64,000 nucleotides of DNA from JBDTVS01 sp040007095 (GTDB lineage: Bacteria > Acidobacteriota > Vicinamibacteria > Vicinamibacterales > CAVVIG01): positions 1 through 64,000 of the forward strand of contig JBDTVS010000209.1 in NCBI GenBank assembly GCA_040007095.1, written 5' to 3'. The notes under the pieces are model-generated. The model was given only the letters and a program-made list of their open reading frames with translations, did not search any database and was not told the DNA's origin. Made by a program: the position numbers and the translations under genes. Shown here piece after piece: positions 15,814 to 24,461 of the stretch. The stretch's first letter is position 1. Every line of letters begins with the position of its first letter.

Positions 15814-16088
15814 ATCGTGCCCAGCAGCTTGGAACGGGCACCGGCGGTCTTCAGCTTCGTAAAGGCGGCCGCAATGGAGGACGGGTTCATGTTCAAACCG
15901 TCCCATTCAATGGCCCACAGGTACTTTCGCGTTTCCGGGACGTCCTTGAGGAGTCGCAGTCCGGTCACCGAGCCGACCCGGGTCGCTCCTCGGCGCACCG
16001 ACGGGAAGACCTTCTCGGTCATGAACGTTTCAAAATCATCGCTTTTGACTTTCGCGGGTCGCGTCAACTCGTAGAAGTTGGTCGGCAT
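15810..16088 (-). CDS. Small hypothetical protein, possible dimeric alpha/beta barrel
   Basis: Short protein of 92 aa (MPTNFYELTRPAKVKSDDFE...). ATG at 16088 was chosen over the upstream codon at 16136 because a GGAG lies just upstream and the protein then starts in good sequence; the longer form would overlap the stop of the neighbouring gene. The size and alternating pattern (a charged helix, then VGSVTGLRLLKDVPETRKYLWAIEWDG) resemble ABM/EthD-like dimeric alpha/beta-barrel proteins, but no catalytic residue can be pointed to. Likely co-transcribed with the isomerase-like gene upstream. Its TAG stop lies in the CTAG flank of R4. Function unknown. Confidence 0.6.
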   Translation of the reverse strand: MPTNFYELTRPAKVKSDDFETFMTEKVFPSVRRGATRVGSVTGLRLLKDVPETRKYLWAIEWDGLNMNPSSIAAAFTKLKTAGARSKLLGTI

Positions 16089-16135
16089 GAATGGAGTCTC
16101 CGTTGAGATGATGGTGACGATTTGGCGGCGGCACA

Positions 16136-17035
16136 CTACATGACGCGAGCCTGGCGCATCACCGCTTCCGATTTGCGCCGGATTTCCTGGGCCACTTCGA
16201 ACGGATCTCCCTGCTGGAATTTCGGCAGAAAGAGCTCGACCGAGAGTGGGCCCGCGTAGCCCTTGTCCGACAACGTACGAAGAATCTTCGTCAATGGAGA
16301 AACGCCATCGCCCGGGATGAAGCGCGTGGTGTTGTCCAGGAGCTCGCGCGGCATGTCGGGCACATCCTGAAAATGGACATGCCCGATGTCCCCCGGCCGG
16401 ATCAGATCGAGGTCTTCGAGCTTGTTCAAGCCTGACCAGAAGTGATAGCAGTCGAACAGGACCAGCATGTTCGGATGGGCCGCGGCGTGCGTCATCTTCA
16501 GCGCGGTCGGCAGGGTCGAGATGAACGAAGAACTGCGCACGAACTCGGCCATCGCGGTCATGCGGAACTGTTTGGCAATCTCCCCAACCGCGCGCATGTT
16601 GTCCACGCCGGCTTTGTAATCGTCCGCCGTGAACTTCTGCGTCGTCGCCACCGGCGCATAGATGTGGTTCAGGCCCAACGATGCGAACTGCTCACAGCGT
16701 TTCTTGAGATTCTCGAGGGCCGTGGCGTGATTCGGATTCGGCTCCCAGAGACCGCCGACTCCGCATGCACATGAGACCGGCGTCAGGCCCAGATCGGTCA
16801 GGACCCGGCCCGCGGCTTGAAGGGAGTCCGTCTTCAAGAACTCGTCTAGCAGGTTGGAGGTAATTTCGACGTTCTTGATCCCCGCGCGTGCCCAGCCCTC
16901 GAGCGACTTGCGGAAGCCCGCTCCTGACGAGGTGTTCTGATGAATCGAGAGCGTCATCTTGCCTGAGGCAGCAATGGCGTTGCGGGCGGCAACGACCGCC
17001 ACGGAAGACAGCAGCATCGCTCTTCGTGAAGGCAT
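16136..17035 (-). CDS. Exported sugar phosphate isomerase/epimerase-like TIM barrel
   Basis: Protein of 299 aa with an N-terminal export signal (MPSRRAMLLSSVAVVAARNAIA, Arg pair then hydrophobic stretch, Tat-like), then a xylose-isomerase-like (AP endonuclease 2 fold) barrel. Metal-site candidates are Glu in MAEFVR, DCYHFWSG, HVHFQDVP and LSVELF near the C-terminus, in the order seen in this superfamily. A GGGGG-type ribosome site precedes the ATG. Such exported isomerase-like proteins are common in Acidobacteriota and related soil bacteria; the sugar or polyol substrate is not known. Confidence 0.82.
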   Translation of the reverse strand: MPSRRAMLLSSVAVVAARNAIAASGKMTLSIHQNTSSGAGFRKSLEGWARAGIKNVEITSNLLDEFLKTDSLQAAGRVLTDLGLTPVSCACGVGGLWEPNPNHATALENLKKRCEQFASLGLNHIYAPVATTQKFTADDYKAGVDNMRAVGEIAKQFRMTAMAEFVRSSSFISTLPTALKMTHAAAHPNMLVLFDCYHFWSGLNKLEDLDLIRPGDIGHVHFQDVPDMPRELLDNTTRFIPGDGVSPLTKILRTLSDKGYAGPLSVELFLPKFQQGDPFEVAQEIRRKSEAVMRQARVM

Positions 17036-17140
17036 GGGACCCCCTGCATGTCAGAAGACCGGATGCTAACACGGCTCGCCGTCCGTCTCGCGGCGGCGAA
17101 TGACGTGTGCTGGGATTGTTCTCGGCGATCGAAGAGCGTT

Positions 17141-18106
17141 TCAAACATGATTTCGGAGCATCAGCTCCTTCGGATGCGGCTCCAGATAGACCTGTCCTGC
17201 CAGATACCGTACTTCGTGATGCCGCACATGGTGCCGGAGGAGCGTCAGCGGCGCCACGAGCGGCACGAGCCCCTTTCGATAGTCCTCGATCGTGGCCGAC
17301 AACTCGTCGCGCGATCCGGCGTCGAGCCGCCGCTTGAAGTAACCGGCCATGTGCTGGAGCACGTTGGTGTGCCGCCTGGTTGTCGCGATGATCGACAGGG
17401 CCGCCATGAATTCCGTGCCGTATTCCGCGCGCACCCTCGCTCGCGGCAGGCCTTTGGCGCCTGCCACCAGGCGTCCGAGCCGTCCGTATGCCGGCGACGA
17501 GTGTGCCATCAGCACGAGCTTGTGCGCGGTGTGGAATTTCACGAGGTCGCCGATCGTCCAGCGCGACTCGAACAGATCAGTCAGCCGTCGGTACGCGAAG
17601 ACACGCTCGATGAAATTCTCCCGCAATCGCGGATCCAGGAGGCGGCCTTCCTCCTCAATCGGCAGATCCGGAAAGCGCGCGAGCAGCGTCGCCGCGAATA
17701 CGCCCACCCCTGAACGGCTTCCAGGTCCGGCGCCGCTGTACACCTTGACGCGCGTCATTCCACAGCTGGGCGAGTCCTTCTTGAGGACGTAGCCGCACAG
17801 ATCCTCCGCGGCCAGGCGACGCACGCGGGCCTCGGCGAAGGCCGTCATCGCATCCGTGTGGTCCACGCCGGTCTTGACGGTGAGCAGGCGCAGACGCCCG
17901 TCCCGTTCCACCAATCGGATAGACTCCCGCGGGGTCTCCATACCCGATTCGACTTCGGGGCAGACCTTCACCCATTCGACAAACGGACCGAGAGTGTCGG
18001 TCAGGAACGCATTGCGCTTGTGGCCGCCGTCGTAGCGGACTTCGTCGCCGACCAGACAGGCCGAGACGCCCAGACGAATCGGGCGCTTATCGATGGAAGG
18101 ATTCAA
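17141..18106 (-). CDS. DUF523-DUF1722 protein (TudS-like desulfidase domain plus YbgA domain)
   Basis: Two-domain protein of 321 aa. The N-terminal DUF523 domain (residues about 8-160) carries Cys17 (VSACLVG), Cys49 (VCPEVE) and Cys115 (KKDSPSCG), the three cysteines that hold the [4Fe-4S] cluster in the thiouracil desulfurase TudS. The C-terminal DUF1722/YbgA domain (about 190-310) has the KFHTAHKLVLMAHS segment. The only available start is TTG at 18106, inside the end of the IMPDH-like gene (20-bp overlap), implying translational coupling. A desulfidase acting on thiolated bases next to a nucleotide-metabolism gene is a sensible inference, not shown. Confidence 0.87.
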   Translation of the reverse strand: MNPSIDKRPIRLGVSACLVGDEVRYDGGHKRNAFLTDTLGPFVEWVKVCPEVESGMETPRESIRLVERDGRLRLLTVKTGVDHTDAMTAFAEARVRRLAAEDLCGYVLKKDSPSCGMTRVKVYSGAGPGSRSGVGVFAATLLARFPDLPIEEEGRLLDPRLRENFIERVFAYRRLTDLFESRWTIGDLVKFHTAHKLVLMAHSSPAYGRLGRLVAGAKGLPRARVRAEYGTEFMAALSIIATTRRHTNVLQHMAGYFKRRLDAGSRDELSATIEDYRKGLVPLVAPLTLLRHHVRHHEVRYLAGQVYLEPHPKELMLRNHV

Positions 18107-19568
18107 CGCGGGAGGCCTCTGACAGTCGCACCAGGTAGCGTTCCGGGTTCAACCAGAATGTGTGTTGGAGCGCTCGCAGACTGGTGGCGCCGCCGTAGCT
18201 GATCGCCGAGCAGAGGTGCTTCAGCATGTCGTGGATCACGGTTCGCACCGAGCCGCGCGCCGGCACGCTGACCTCCAGCCCTTCGGCGCCCATCGCGTCG
18301 AGCTCGCGATTCCCCGCCTCCTCGAGATCGAGACGATCGCGGACCGCGCCGACCGATGCCATCCCTCGGAACACCTTGAAGGGGACCTGCGCAAGCTTCT
18401 GAGACTCCGGCATGAAGACCGACTTCAGCACTACCTCGCCGGGGGTCTCGAGGGTGCCGGCAAACGCACTGCCGAGCATCACACAGTCGCCGCCGAAGAG
18501 CAGCGCCAGACAGATGCTGCCATGCCGCTTGACGCCTCCGTCGGCAATGATCGGCACGCGATCGCCGACCGCCAGACGGCATTGCACGAGTGCTTCCACC
18601 TGCGGAATCCCGAAGTTCGTCGTCAATCGCGTCGTACAGCCGCCGCCGGGACCGATGCCCACTTTGATGCCGTTCACGCCGCGGTCCAGTAGAAACTGCG
18701 CCCCTTCGGCGGTGGCGACGTTGCCGGCGACGAGCTCGACATCGCCGCACCGCCGCCGAATCGCCTCAATGGCCTGTTCCATGACGCGCGAGTGTCCGTG
18801 CGCGATATCGATGACCAGCACATCCGCGCCGGCGCGCAAGACCTCGATGGCCCGTTCGAGATAATCGCCCGTGGCGCCGACCGCCGCCCCGACGCGCAGG
18901 CGGCCATGCGGATCCCTCGTGGCAAATGGGTGCCGCCGGTGTTTCAAGAGATCCTTGGCGGTGACGAGGCCCAGCACGGTGCCGTCGGCGTTGACGAGTG
19001 GGAGCTTCTTGATCTTGCGCGTCATCATCAGCCGCTCGGCGTCCGGCCAGGACACGGGACCGGTGTGGAGCACGAGTCGATCGCGTGGGGTCATGCGTTC
19101 AGCGATGAGCGCGTCTCCCGACACGAACCGCACATCCCGTTCCGTGAGCAGGCCGGTCAAACGGCGCTCGGCATCCACCACGACCAGGGTACCGACGCCG
19201 GTGCGCTCCATCAGCCGGCTCGCGTCGGCGACGCTGCGGCGCTCCTCGATCGTGTGAGGGTCCGTGATCACGCCGTGCTGGGTGCGCTTGACAGCGGCCA
19301 CTTCTGCCGTCTGGGGCTGGATGTCGTCGCTGCGGAAGCCGCGATCGATGATGCCGAGGCCGCCCTCTTCTGCGAGCACGATCGCCATCGCGGCACGGGT
19401 GACGGTGTCCATGTTGGCGGCGACCAGCGGCCGGTTGAGCGTGAGGTGCTGCGAAAAGGGCATCGCAAGATCGATAGCGTCCGGATCGCGGCGCGGGAGG
19501 ACGCCGTACTGTGGCGCGAGCAGAAAGTCGTCGAACGTACAGCCGCGCACGAACTGGAGGAGATCCAT
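18087..19568 (-). CDS. IMP dehydrogenase / GMP reductase family protein with CBS pair
   Basis: TIM-barrel enzyme of 493 aa with a CBS pair inserted at about residues 95-215, the IMPDH layout. The catalytic loop reads GIGPGGGCTTR with Cys at about residue 311; canonical IMPDH has Ser before Ile/Val-Cys, so this loop is unusual. The flap region lacks the Arg-Tyr pair of classical IMPDH (the sequence after FRGMASVGA is RDRLDLEEAGNREL), which leaves open that it is a CBS-containing GMP reductase like actinobacterial GuaB1. ATG 19568 has AAAGGA five bases upstream; longer starts would enter intergenic repeat. First gene of a two-gene unit with the DUF523 gene. Confidence 0.85.
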   Translation of the reverse strand: MDLLQFVRGCTFDDFLLAPQYGVLPRRDPDAIDLAMPFSQHLTLNRPLVAANMDTVTRAAMAIVLAEEGGLGIIDRGFRSDDIQPQTAEVAAVKRTQHGVITDPHTIEERRSVADASRLMERTGVGTLVVVDAERRLTGLLTERDVRFVSGDALIAERMTPRDRLVLHTGPVSWPDAERLMMTRKIKKLPLVNADGTVLGLVTAKDLLKHRRHPFATRDPHGRLRVGAAVGATGDYLERAIEVLRAGADVLVIDIAHGHSRVMEQAIEAIRRRCGDVELVAGNVATAEGAQFLLDRGVNGIKVGIGPGGGCTTRLTTNFGIPQVEALVQCRLAVGDRVPIIADGGVKRHGSICLALLFGGDCVMLGSAFAGTLETPGEVVLKSVFMPESQKLAQVPFKVFRGMASVGAVRDRLDLEEAGNRELDAMGAEGLEVSVPARGSVRTVIHDMLKHLCSAISYGGATSLRALQHTFWLNPERYLVRLSEASRVESFHR

Positions 19569-19653
19569 GGTGGTCCTTTGCGAATTGATTGAAGCATATC
19601 CGACGCTTGCCACCGGCTTCTCGGCGATCGGTAACGGCTCGGTTTCTCAAGAT

Positions 19654-19709
19654 CAACCACCGAGATCACCGAGATCACCGAGAAGATCCTAAGGTTCTGC
19701 CTCGGTGGT
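19654..19709. repeat. AACCACCGAGAT short repeat array
   Basis: Three consecutive copies of a nine-base unit (CACCGAGAT) preceded by AACCA, then an inverted CCTCGGTGGT about 20 bp on. Lies upstream of the IMPDH-like gene. Related arrays occur elsewhere in the window at gene boundaries. Confidence 0.7.
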
Positions 19710-19822
19710 ACACGACGCGGCGATCGACGGGCCGTGTTTGGCGATGCCACTCGGGCGGGTTGAAGCCGCCGCCCGGACCCGCGGCCCGAATGTTGACCGG
19801 CATCGTGCCGCGCCATACCATG

Positions 19823-19988
19823 CTTAGGACCCGTAGATGAATAACGTGCGCATTTTGGGCCGCCGATGCATCCCGCCGGGCTGCGTTGCTCGTCACTTGC
19901 ATACGCCCGGTATGCGCGCTCCTCGCGCCTTGCCGGGCGGGCGCCTCGACGCCCAGAATTGCACACGTTATTCATCTACGGGTCCTTA
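19823..19988. repeat. Palindromic element R5 (subfamily B arms)
   Basis: 166-bp element with CTTA directly repeated at 19823-19826 and 19985-19988. Arms read GGACCCGTAGATGAATAACG and its near-perfect reverse complement. The core (GCGTTGCTCGTCACTTGC ... CGCGCCTTGCCGGGC) is nearly identical to that of R3 and R9 although the arms are unrelated. The same arms without a core form the 53-bp copy at 54882-54934. Confidence 0.9.
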
Positions 19989-20068
19989 CGCGGAGCTCCG
20001 CTTCTGGCTTCGGCAGTCGCTGGCAGGGAGACGGAAAACGCAACTCTGCAGGAATCAATGAGGACAAT

Positions 20069-20776
20069 GTGATCGAGAAGAACTCATCGCCCGTCGCGCG
20101 CCGCTCATTTCTGTCCCGGCTTGGCTTCGGGATGACCACCCTTGGCGCCACTCTCGGCTCGGGCGTGGCCAGCGCACAAACGCCTGCGTCCGCCCCACGC
20201 TGGCAGCCCAGCCGTCACGCCCAGGACGACTGGCTCGATCACCTGCCGGGCCAGCATCGCTTCGTCTTCGACACGACGCAGTTCGAGGGTTTTGGCGGGT
20301 CGCTGGCGTACGCGAACAACTTCTTTCTGGCGAACCAGAACGGGTACGGCCTCGGCAACGCCGACCTTGCGGTCGTGCTCGTCCTGCGTCACAACTCGAC
20401 GGTGTTTGCGTTCAACGACGCGATGTGGGCGAAGTACGGCGAGCCGATGTCAGAGCGAAACAGCCTCAAGGATCCCGCGACGAAGAAGGCGCCGACGGTG
20501 AACATTTTCAACGCCGCGGCTCTGGCGGGGCAGTTGCCCAGTCTGGGCACGACGCTCGACAGCCTCTTGAAGCGAGGCGTGCACCTCGCCGTCTGCGACA
20601 TGGCGACCCATCGCGTGTCCAACGGCATCGCGCAGGCGACCAAGGGCTCGGCGGATGCCATCTACAAGGAATTGACCGCCAACCTGTTGGCGAACGCGCA
20701 CCTCGTGCCGGCCGGAATTGTTGCCGTCAACCGCGCCCAGGAGCGCGGCTACTCCTTCACCAACGTCGGCGTCTAA
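20069..20776 (+). CDS. Tat-exported DsrE-like protein
   Basis: Protein of 235 aa with a twin-arginine signal (ARRSFLSRLGFGMTTLG) ending near ASAQ, then an alpha/beta domain with the DsrE/DsrF-like pattern: ADLAVVLVLRHNSTVFAF, a helix, and a late strand RGVHLAVCDMATHR whose Cys is in the position used by sulfur carriers. GTG 20069 is the start, with GAGGA seven bases upstream; an ATG two bases earlier is out of frame. Probably periplasmic; sulfur relay or another small-molecule role is speculative. Its TAA is followed by GGGCCCGC, the tip sequence of subfamily A repeats. Confidence 0.78.
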   Translation: MIEKNSSPVARRSFLSRLGFGMTTLGATLGSGVASAQTPASAPRWQPSRHAQDDWLDHLPGQHRFVFDTTQFEGFGGSLAYANNFFLANQNGYGLGNADLAVVLVLRHNSTVFAFNDAMWAKYGEPMSERNSLKDPATKKAPTVNIFNAAALAGQLPSLGTTLDSLLKRGVHLAVCDMATHRVSNGIAQATKGSADAIYKELTANLLANAHLVPAGIVAVNRAQERGYSFTNVGV

Positions 20777-20784
20777 GGGCCCGC
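20773..20784 (+). other. Possible solo terminal-repeat tip of subfamily A element
   Basis: CTAAGGGCCCGC is identical to the first 12 bases (flank plus arm) of elements R3 and R9, but no second arm or core follows. It includes the TAA stop of the DsrE-like gene. It could be a relic of excision or deletion, or chance in GC-rich DNA. Confidence 0.35.
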
Positions 20785-20799
20785 CAGGCGCCGCACGGG

Positions 20800-21534
20800 T
20801 CAAGTCCGTCTGGATCGCGGGGGTCTGGAACGCGTGCGCGTGGGACGTGTCTCGTTGGCGTTGTCGCGTGAGCTCGACCCTTCCCGGGGGCTCCACAGAC
20901 GATAGCCGCCGATGAAGGCGTTCGCATTCGTCCCGAGCCGAACGCCCTCCGGCAGTACATTCAGCAACTTGGCGTTCCCGCCGCCCACCACGACATCGTC
21001 GGCCTCGAGCGCGGCTTTGAGCTTCTCGATCACGTCGATGACGTGGCGGCGCCACTTCTTTTTCCCGAGCCGCTTCAGTCCGGCGTTTCCGACGTACCCC
21101 TCGTAGGTTCGTCCTTTCTTGTAGGGTAAGTGAGCGAGTTCCATCGGCTCGAGGACACCATCCACGATCAGTGCGGAGCCCAGGCCCGTGCCCAGGCCAA
21201 GGAACAGCATCCGGCCGCCTCGATAGCTCCCGAGCGCCTGCATGGCCGCGTCGTTGATCACCTTGACCGGACGGCCGAACGCCTGCTTGTAGTCGAAGCC
21301 GACCCATCCGCGGCCCAGGTTCCGCGGCTCCAGGACCGGCTTGCCGTGCATCACGGGTCCGGGATACCCGATCGTGACGAACGAGTACTTCCAGGTCGCG
21401 ACCGCCGCTTGTATCGAGCGGACCATCTGCTTCGGCGTCATCTTCGGGCCAGAGGGGAGCTTGACGGGATTCTTATGGCCCGTGGCAAGCGCCTTGATGT
21501 GCGAGCCGCCGATGTCGACCACCAGAACGCTCAT
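20800..21534 (-). CDS. ROK-family glucokinase, polyphosphate glucokinase-like
   Basis: Sugar kinase of 244 aa. The ATPase-fold phosphate loop is VVDIGGSHIKA (residues about 4-14), GYPGPV is the second conserved loop, VINDAAMQALG holds the catalytic Asp (ND retained), and LGLGTGLGSALIVDG is the second phosphate-binding loop followed by ELAH. These match PPGK-type ROK kinases, which phosphorylate glucose with polyphosphate or ATP. The C-terminal 25 residues are Arg/Ser-rich and unlike the family. A GH15 glucoamylase lies just downstream on the other strand, so glucose released from glucans is a reasonable substrate. Convergent with the DsrE-like gene. Confidence 0.85.
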   Translation of the reverse strand: MSVLVVDIGGSHIKALATGHKNPVKLPSGPKMTPKQMVRSIQAAVATWKYSFVTIGYPGPVMHGKPVLEPRNLGRGWVGFDYKQAFGRPVKVINDAAMQALGSYRGGRMLFLGLGTGLGSALIVDGVLEPMELAHLPYKKGRTYEGYVGNAGLKRLGKKKWRRHVIDVIEKLKAALEADDVVVGGGNAKLLNVLPEGVRLGTNANAFIGGYRLWSPREGSSSRDNANETRPTRTRSRPPRSRRT

Positions 21535-21586
21535 TCGCTGTCCTCAAAGGGCGTCCGTGCCCGAACAATACGGATCGCAAAATTTC

Positions 21587-21751
21587 CTAAGGGCCCGCGG
21601 CAGAATAAGGTGTGCATTGTGGGCGGCGAGGCGCCCGCCCGGCAAGGCGCGAGGAGCGCGCATACCGGGCGTATGCAAGTGACGAGCAACGCAGCCCGGC
21701 GGGATGCATCGGCGGCCACAATTGTGCACCTTATTTTGCCGCAGGCCCTAA
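21587..21751. repeat. Palindromic element R9 (subfamily A arms)
   Basis: 165-bp element with CTAA directly repeated at 21587-21590 and 21748-21751. Close copy of R3, about seven differences, same orientation. Lies upstream of the glucokinase gene and 160 bp before the glucoamylase start. Confidence 0.9.
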
Positions 21752-21773
21752 GCACGTGCCGAAACTAGATAAT

Positions 21774-21808
21774 GAACCACGAAGGGCACAAAGATCACGA
21801 AGAAGACC
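21774..21808. repeat. AACCACGAAGGGCACAAAG-type short repeat
   Basis: Degenerate array (GAACCACGAAGGGCACAAAG then ATCACGAAGAA) just after R9. It is the A-rich version of the AACCACCGAG arrays; the inverse form occurs at 49483. Confidence 0.6.
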
Positions 21809-21909
21809 GAGAGACGCGTTCTAAGGAATCGGCAGTCGATCGTGCGATGGACTCTCTAAGTTCACCGGCGACTGTTCGCCGCGCAGGTCTGATATAAACG
21901 CAAATACCT

Positions 21910-24312
21910 GTGTCCGACAGCCCTGTTTCAATCGCGCCGGGGTGGCCCGGTATCCCACCGCGATGGACCTCCAGCGTGAAGAGCGGCGTCGGCGCTGCGC
22001 TCGGCGCGGCGAGCGAAGTCTGGTTCACGCTGAGCCACGGAATTCTCGACGAAATCTACTACCCGCGCGTCGATTCGGCGTGCACGCGCGATTTTGGTCT
22101 GATCGTGACCGACGGCGAGTCGTACTTTTCCGAGGAAAAGCGCGACGCGCGCTCGCAGGTCTCGCGGCTTGCCCCGGGCGTTCCCGCGTTCCTGGTGCGT
22201 AATGTGGCCACCGACGGCCGGTATTGCATCGAAAAAGAAATACTGGCCGATCCGTCGGCGGACGTGATCCTCCAGCGCGTCCGGTTCCTGCCCATCGTTG
22301 GTGAAGCGGCGCAGTATCGACTGTACGCGTTGCTCGCGCCACATCTGAACAACCGCGGCAATGGCAATACGGCATGGGTGGGCGACTACAAGGGCACCCC
22401 GATGCTGTTCGCGGAGCGGAATAATTGTGCGCTGGCGTTGGCGTGTTCCACGCACTGGCTCGCGCGCTCGGTGGGTTTTGTCGGATTCTCGGATGGATGG
22501 CAGGAACTGCGAGCGCACGGCCGACTGCAGCAGTCGTATCAGCGGGCGGAGAACGGCAACATCGCCTTGACGGGGGAGATCGATCTCCAGGCGTCCAGCG
22601 AGTTCGTCCTCGCCCTTGGCTTTGGCGGCACGCCGGCCGCCGCCGGGCAGCGCGCGCTCGCGAGTCTCTTCAGGGGGTTCGGCCGTGCGAAGTCCGAATA
22701 CCTGGACGACTGGACGCGATGGCATCGTTCGCGGACCTCGTCCGCGGCGCCGGACCCTGCGCATCCTCTGGTTGATTTCAGCGCCGCTGTCCTTCGCGTT
22801 CACGAATCGAAGCACTTCCGCGGCGGCGTGATCGCCAGTCTCTCGATTCCCTGGGGCTTCTCGAAAGGCGACGACGACCTGGGCGGCTACCACCTCGTGT
22901 GGCCTCGCGACCTCGTGGAGACCGCCGGCGGGTTCCTGGCAGCCGACGCACATCATGATGCGCGGCGCGTTCTACGTTTCCTGCAGGTCACGCAAGATGC
23001 GGATGGCCACTGGTGTCAGAACATGTGGCTGGACGGTTCGCCCTACTGGACCGGGATTCAGATGGACGAGGTTGCGCTGCCGGTGCTGCTGGTCGACCTC
23101 GCGATGCGGTGCGGCGCCTTGATGGCTGGTGAAGGCGAAGAGTACTGGCCGATGGCGCGGCGCGCCCTCGGCTACATAGTTCGCAACGGTCCCGTCAGCC
23201 CACAGGATCGATGGGAAGAAGACGCGGGCTATTCGCCGTTCACCCTCGGTGCAGAGATTGCGGCGCTGATCGTGGGGGCTGACGATGCGGAACGGAATGG
23301 ACACCCGGGGATTGCCGCCTATCTGCGTGAAACCGCCGACGCCTGGAATGCGTCGCTCGACAGCTGGATCTACGTGACGGACACCTCGCTCGCCGCCACC
23401 TGCGGTGTCGCCGGCTACTACGTCCGTGTGGCGGAGCCCGATCAAGCCGATGCCGCGTCGCCGAAGCATGGTTTTGTGCCGATCAAGAATCGCCCGGCGT
23501 CGGAGAGCACTGCCAGCGCCGCGCTCACGGTCAGCCCCGACGCGCTCGCGCTGGTACGGTTCGGCTTGCGTGCGGCTGATGACCCGCGGATCGAAAACAC
23601 CGTCAGGGTGATCGACGCGCTGCTCAAAGTGGACACGCCTCGCGGTCCGTCGTGGCATCGCTACAACGGCGACGGCTATGGCGAGCACGACGACGGCGGC
23701 CCGTTCGACGGCACTGGTACAGGTCGCGCGTGGCCGCTACTCACCGGCGAACGAGGGCACTACGAGCTGGCGGCTGGACGCGCGGCGCGGGCCGAGGAAC
23801 TGGCGGCCGCGATGGAAGCATTCGCCGGCGACGGGCTGTTGATTCCCGAGCAGGTCTGGGATGCGCCCGACATCGTTGACCGCGAGCTCTTTGCGGGCCA
23901 GGCATCAGGATCGGCGCAGCCGCTCGTGTGGGCGCACGCGGAATACTTGAAGTTGCGCCGGTCGATCCGCGAGTGCCGCGTCTTCGATCAGCCGCCGCAG
24001 ACCCTCGCCCGATACGCCGCGGGCGGGCATGGCACGACGCCGTATGCCATCTGGCGGTTCAACCAGAAGGTCCGAACGATGGCCGCCGGAAAGATCCTTC
24101 GCATCGAAACGCTCGCGCGAGCGACTGTCGTCTGGGGCGTCGACGGCTGGCAGCAGGTGAAGGAAAGTGAGACGGTCGACACCGAGCTCGGCGTGTTCGT
24201 GGCGGATCTCGAGACCACGACACTCTCTTCGGGCGCCAGCGTTGAATTCACGTTCTTCTGGCTGGACGAGGCACGGTGGGAACAGACAGATTTTCGCGTG
24301 GTCGTGGCTTGA
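21910..24312 (+). CDS. Glycoside hydrolase family 15 glucoamylase-like protein
   Basis: Large protein (800 aa) with the bacterial glucodextranase-like GH15 layout: an N-terminal beta-sandwich (residues about 25-275), then an (alpha/alpha)6 barrel. In the barrel, YHLVWPRDLVET (about 329-340), RWEEDAGYSPFT (about 435-446, first catalytic Glu region) and LIPEQVWD (about 643-650, second catalytic Glu region) match the family. It would release glucose from the non-reducing ends of alpha-glucans. There is no signal peptide, so an intracellular role in glycogen or maltodextrin breakdown is likely. GTG 21910 is the start. No close operon partner; the ROK glucokinase is divergent across R9. Confidence 0.92.
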   Translation: MSDSPVSIAPGWPGIPPRWTSSVKSGVGAALGAASEVWFTLSHGILDEIYYPRVDSACTRDFGLIVTDGESYFSEEKRDARSQVSRLAPGVPAFLVRNVATDGRYCIEKEILADPSADVILQRVRFLPIVGEAAQYRLYALLAPHLNNRGNGNTAWVGDYKGTPMLFAERNNCALALACSTHWLARSVGFVGFSDGWQELRAHGRLQQSYQRAENGNIALTGEIDLQASSEFVLALGFGGTPAAAGQRALASLFRGFGRAKSEYLDDWTRWHRSRTSSAAPDPAHPLVDFSAAVLRVHESKHFRGGVIASLSIPWGFSKGDDDLGGYHLVWPRDLVETAGGFLAADAHHDARRVLRFLQVTQDADGHWCQNMWLDGSPYWTGIQMDEVALPVLLVDLAMRCGALMAGEGEEYWPMARRALGYIVRNGPVSPQDRWEEDAGYSPFTLGAEIAALIVGADDAERNGHPGIAAYLRETADAWNASLDSWIYVTDTSLAATCGVAGYYVRVAEPDQADAASPKHGFVPIKNRPASESTASAALTVSPDALALVRFGLRAADDPRIENTVRVIDALLKVDTPRGPSWHRYNGDGYGEHDDGGPFDGTGTGRAWPLLTGERGHYELAAGRAARAEELAAAMEAFAGDGLLIPEQVWDAPDIVDRELFAGQASGSAQPLVWAHAEYLKLRRSIRECRVFDQPPQTLARYAAGGHGTTPYAIWRFNQKVRTMAAGKILRIETLARATVVWGVDGWQQVKESETVDTELGVFVADLETTTLSSGASVEFTFFWLDEARWEQTDFRVVVA

Positions 24313-24461
24313 GCCGTGAGTGCGTCGGATTCGACACGTCGGGTTTCGCACTGCCGAGGTTCGACGCATCGCGCGGACACATGAGCCACGGTCCCCCATT
24401 TGAGGGGCCTGTCAAGCGGCCTCATTTCTGCGAGAATGCGACGATCCGGGGAATCATCAAC

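Noticed and set aside
19823..19988. Integron attC site or CRISPR-like repeat
   Set aside because: Elements are palindromic and of attC-like size, but they lack the GTTRRRY ends, are not clustered with cassettes or an integrase, and are not spaced as an array.
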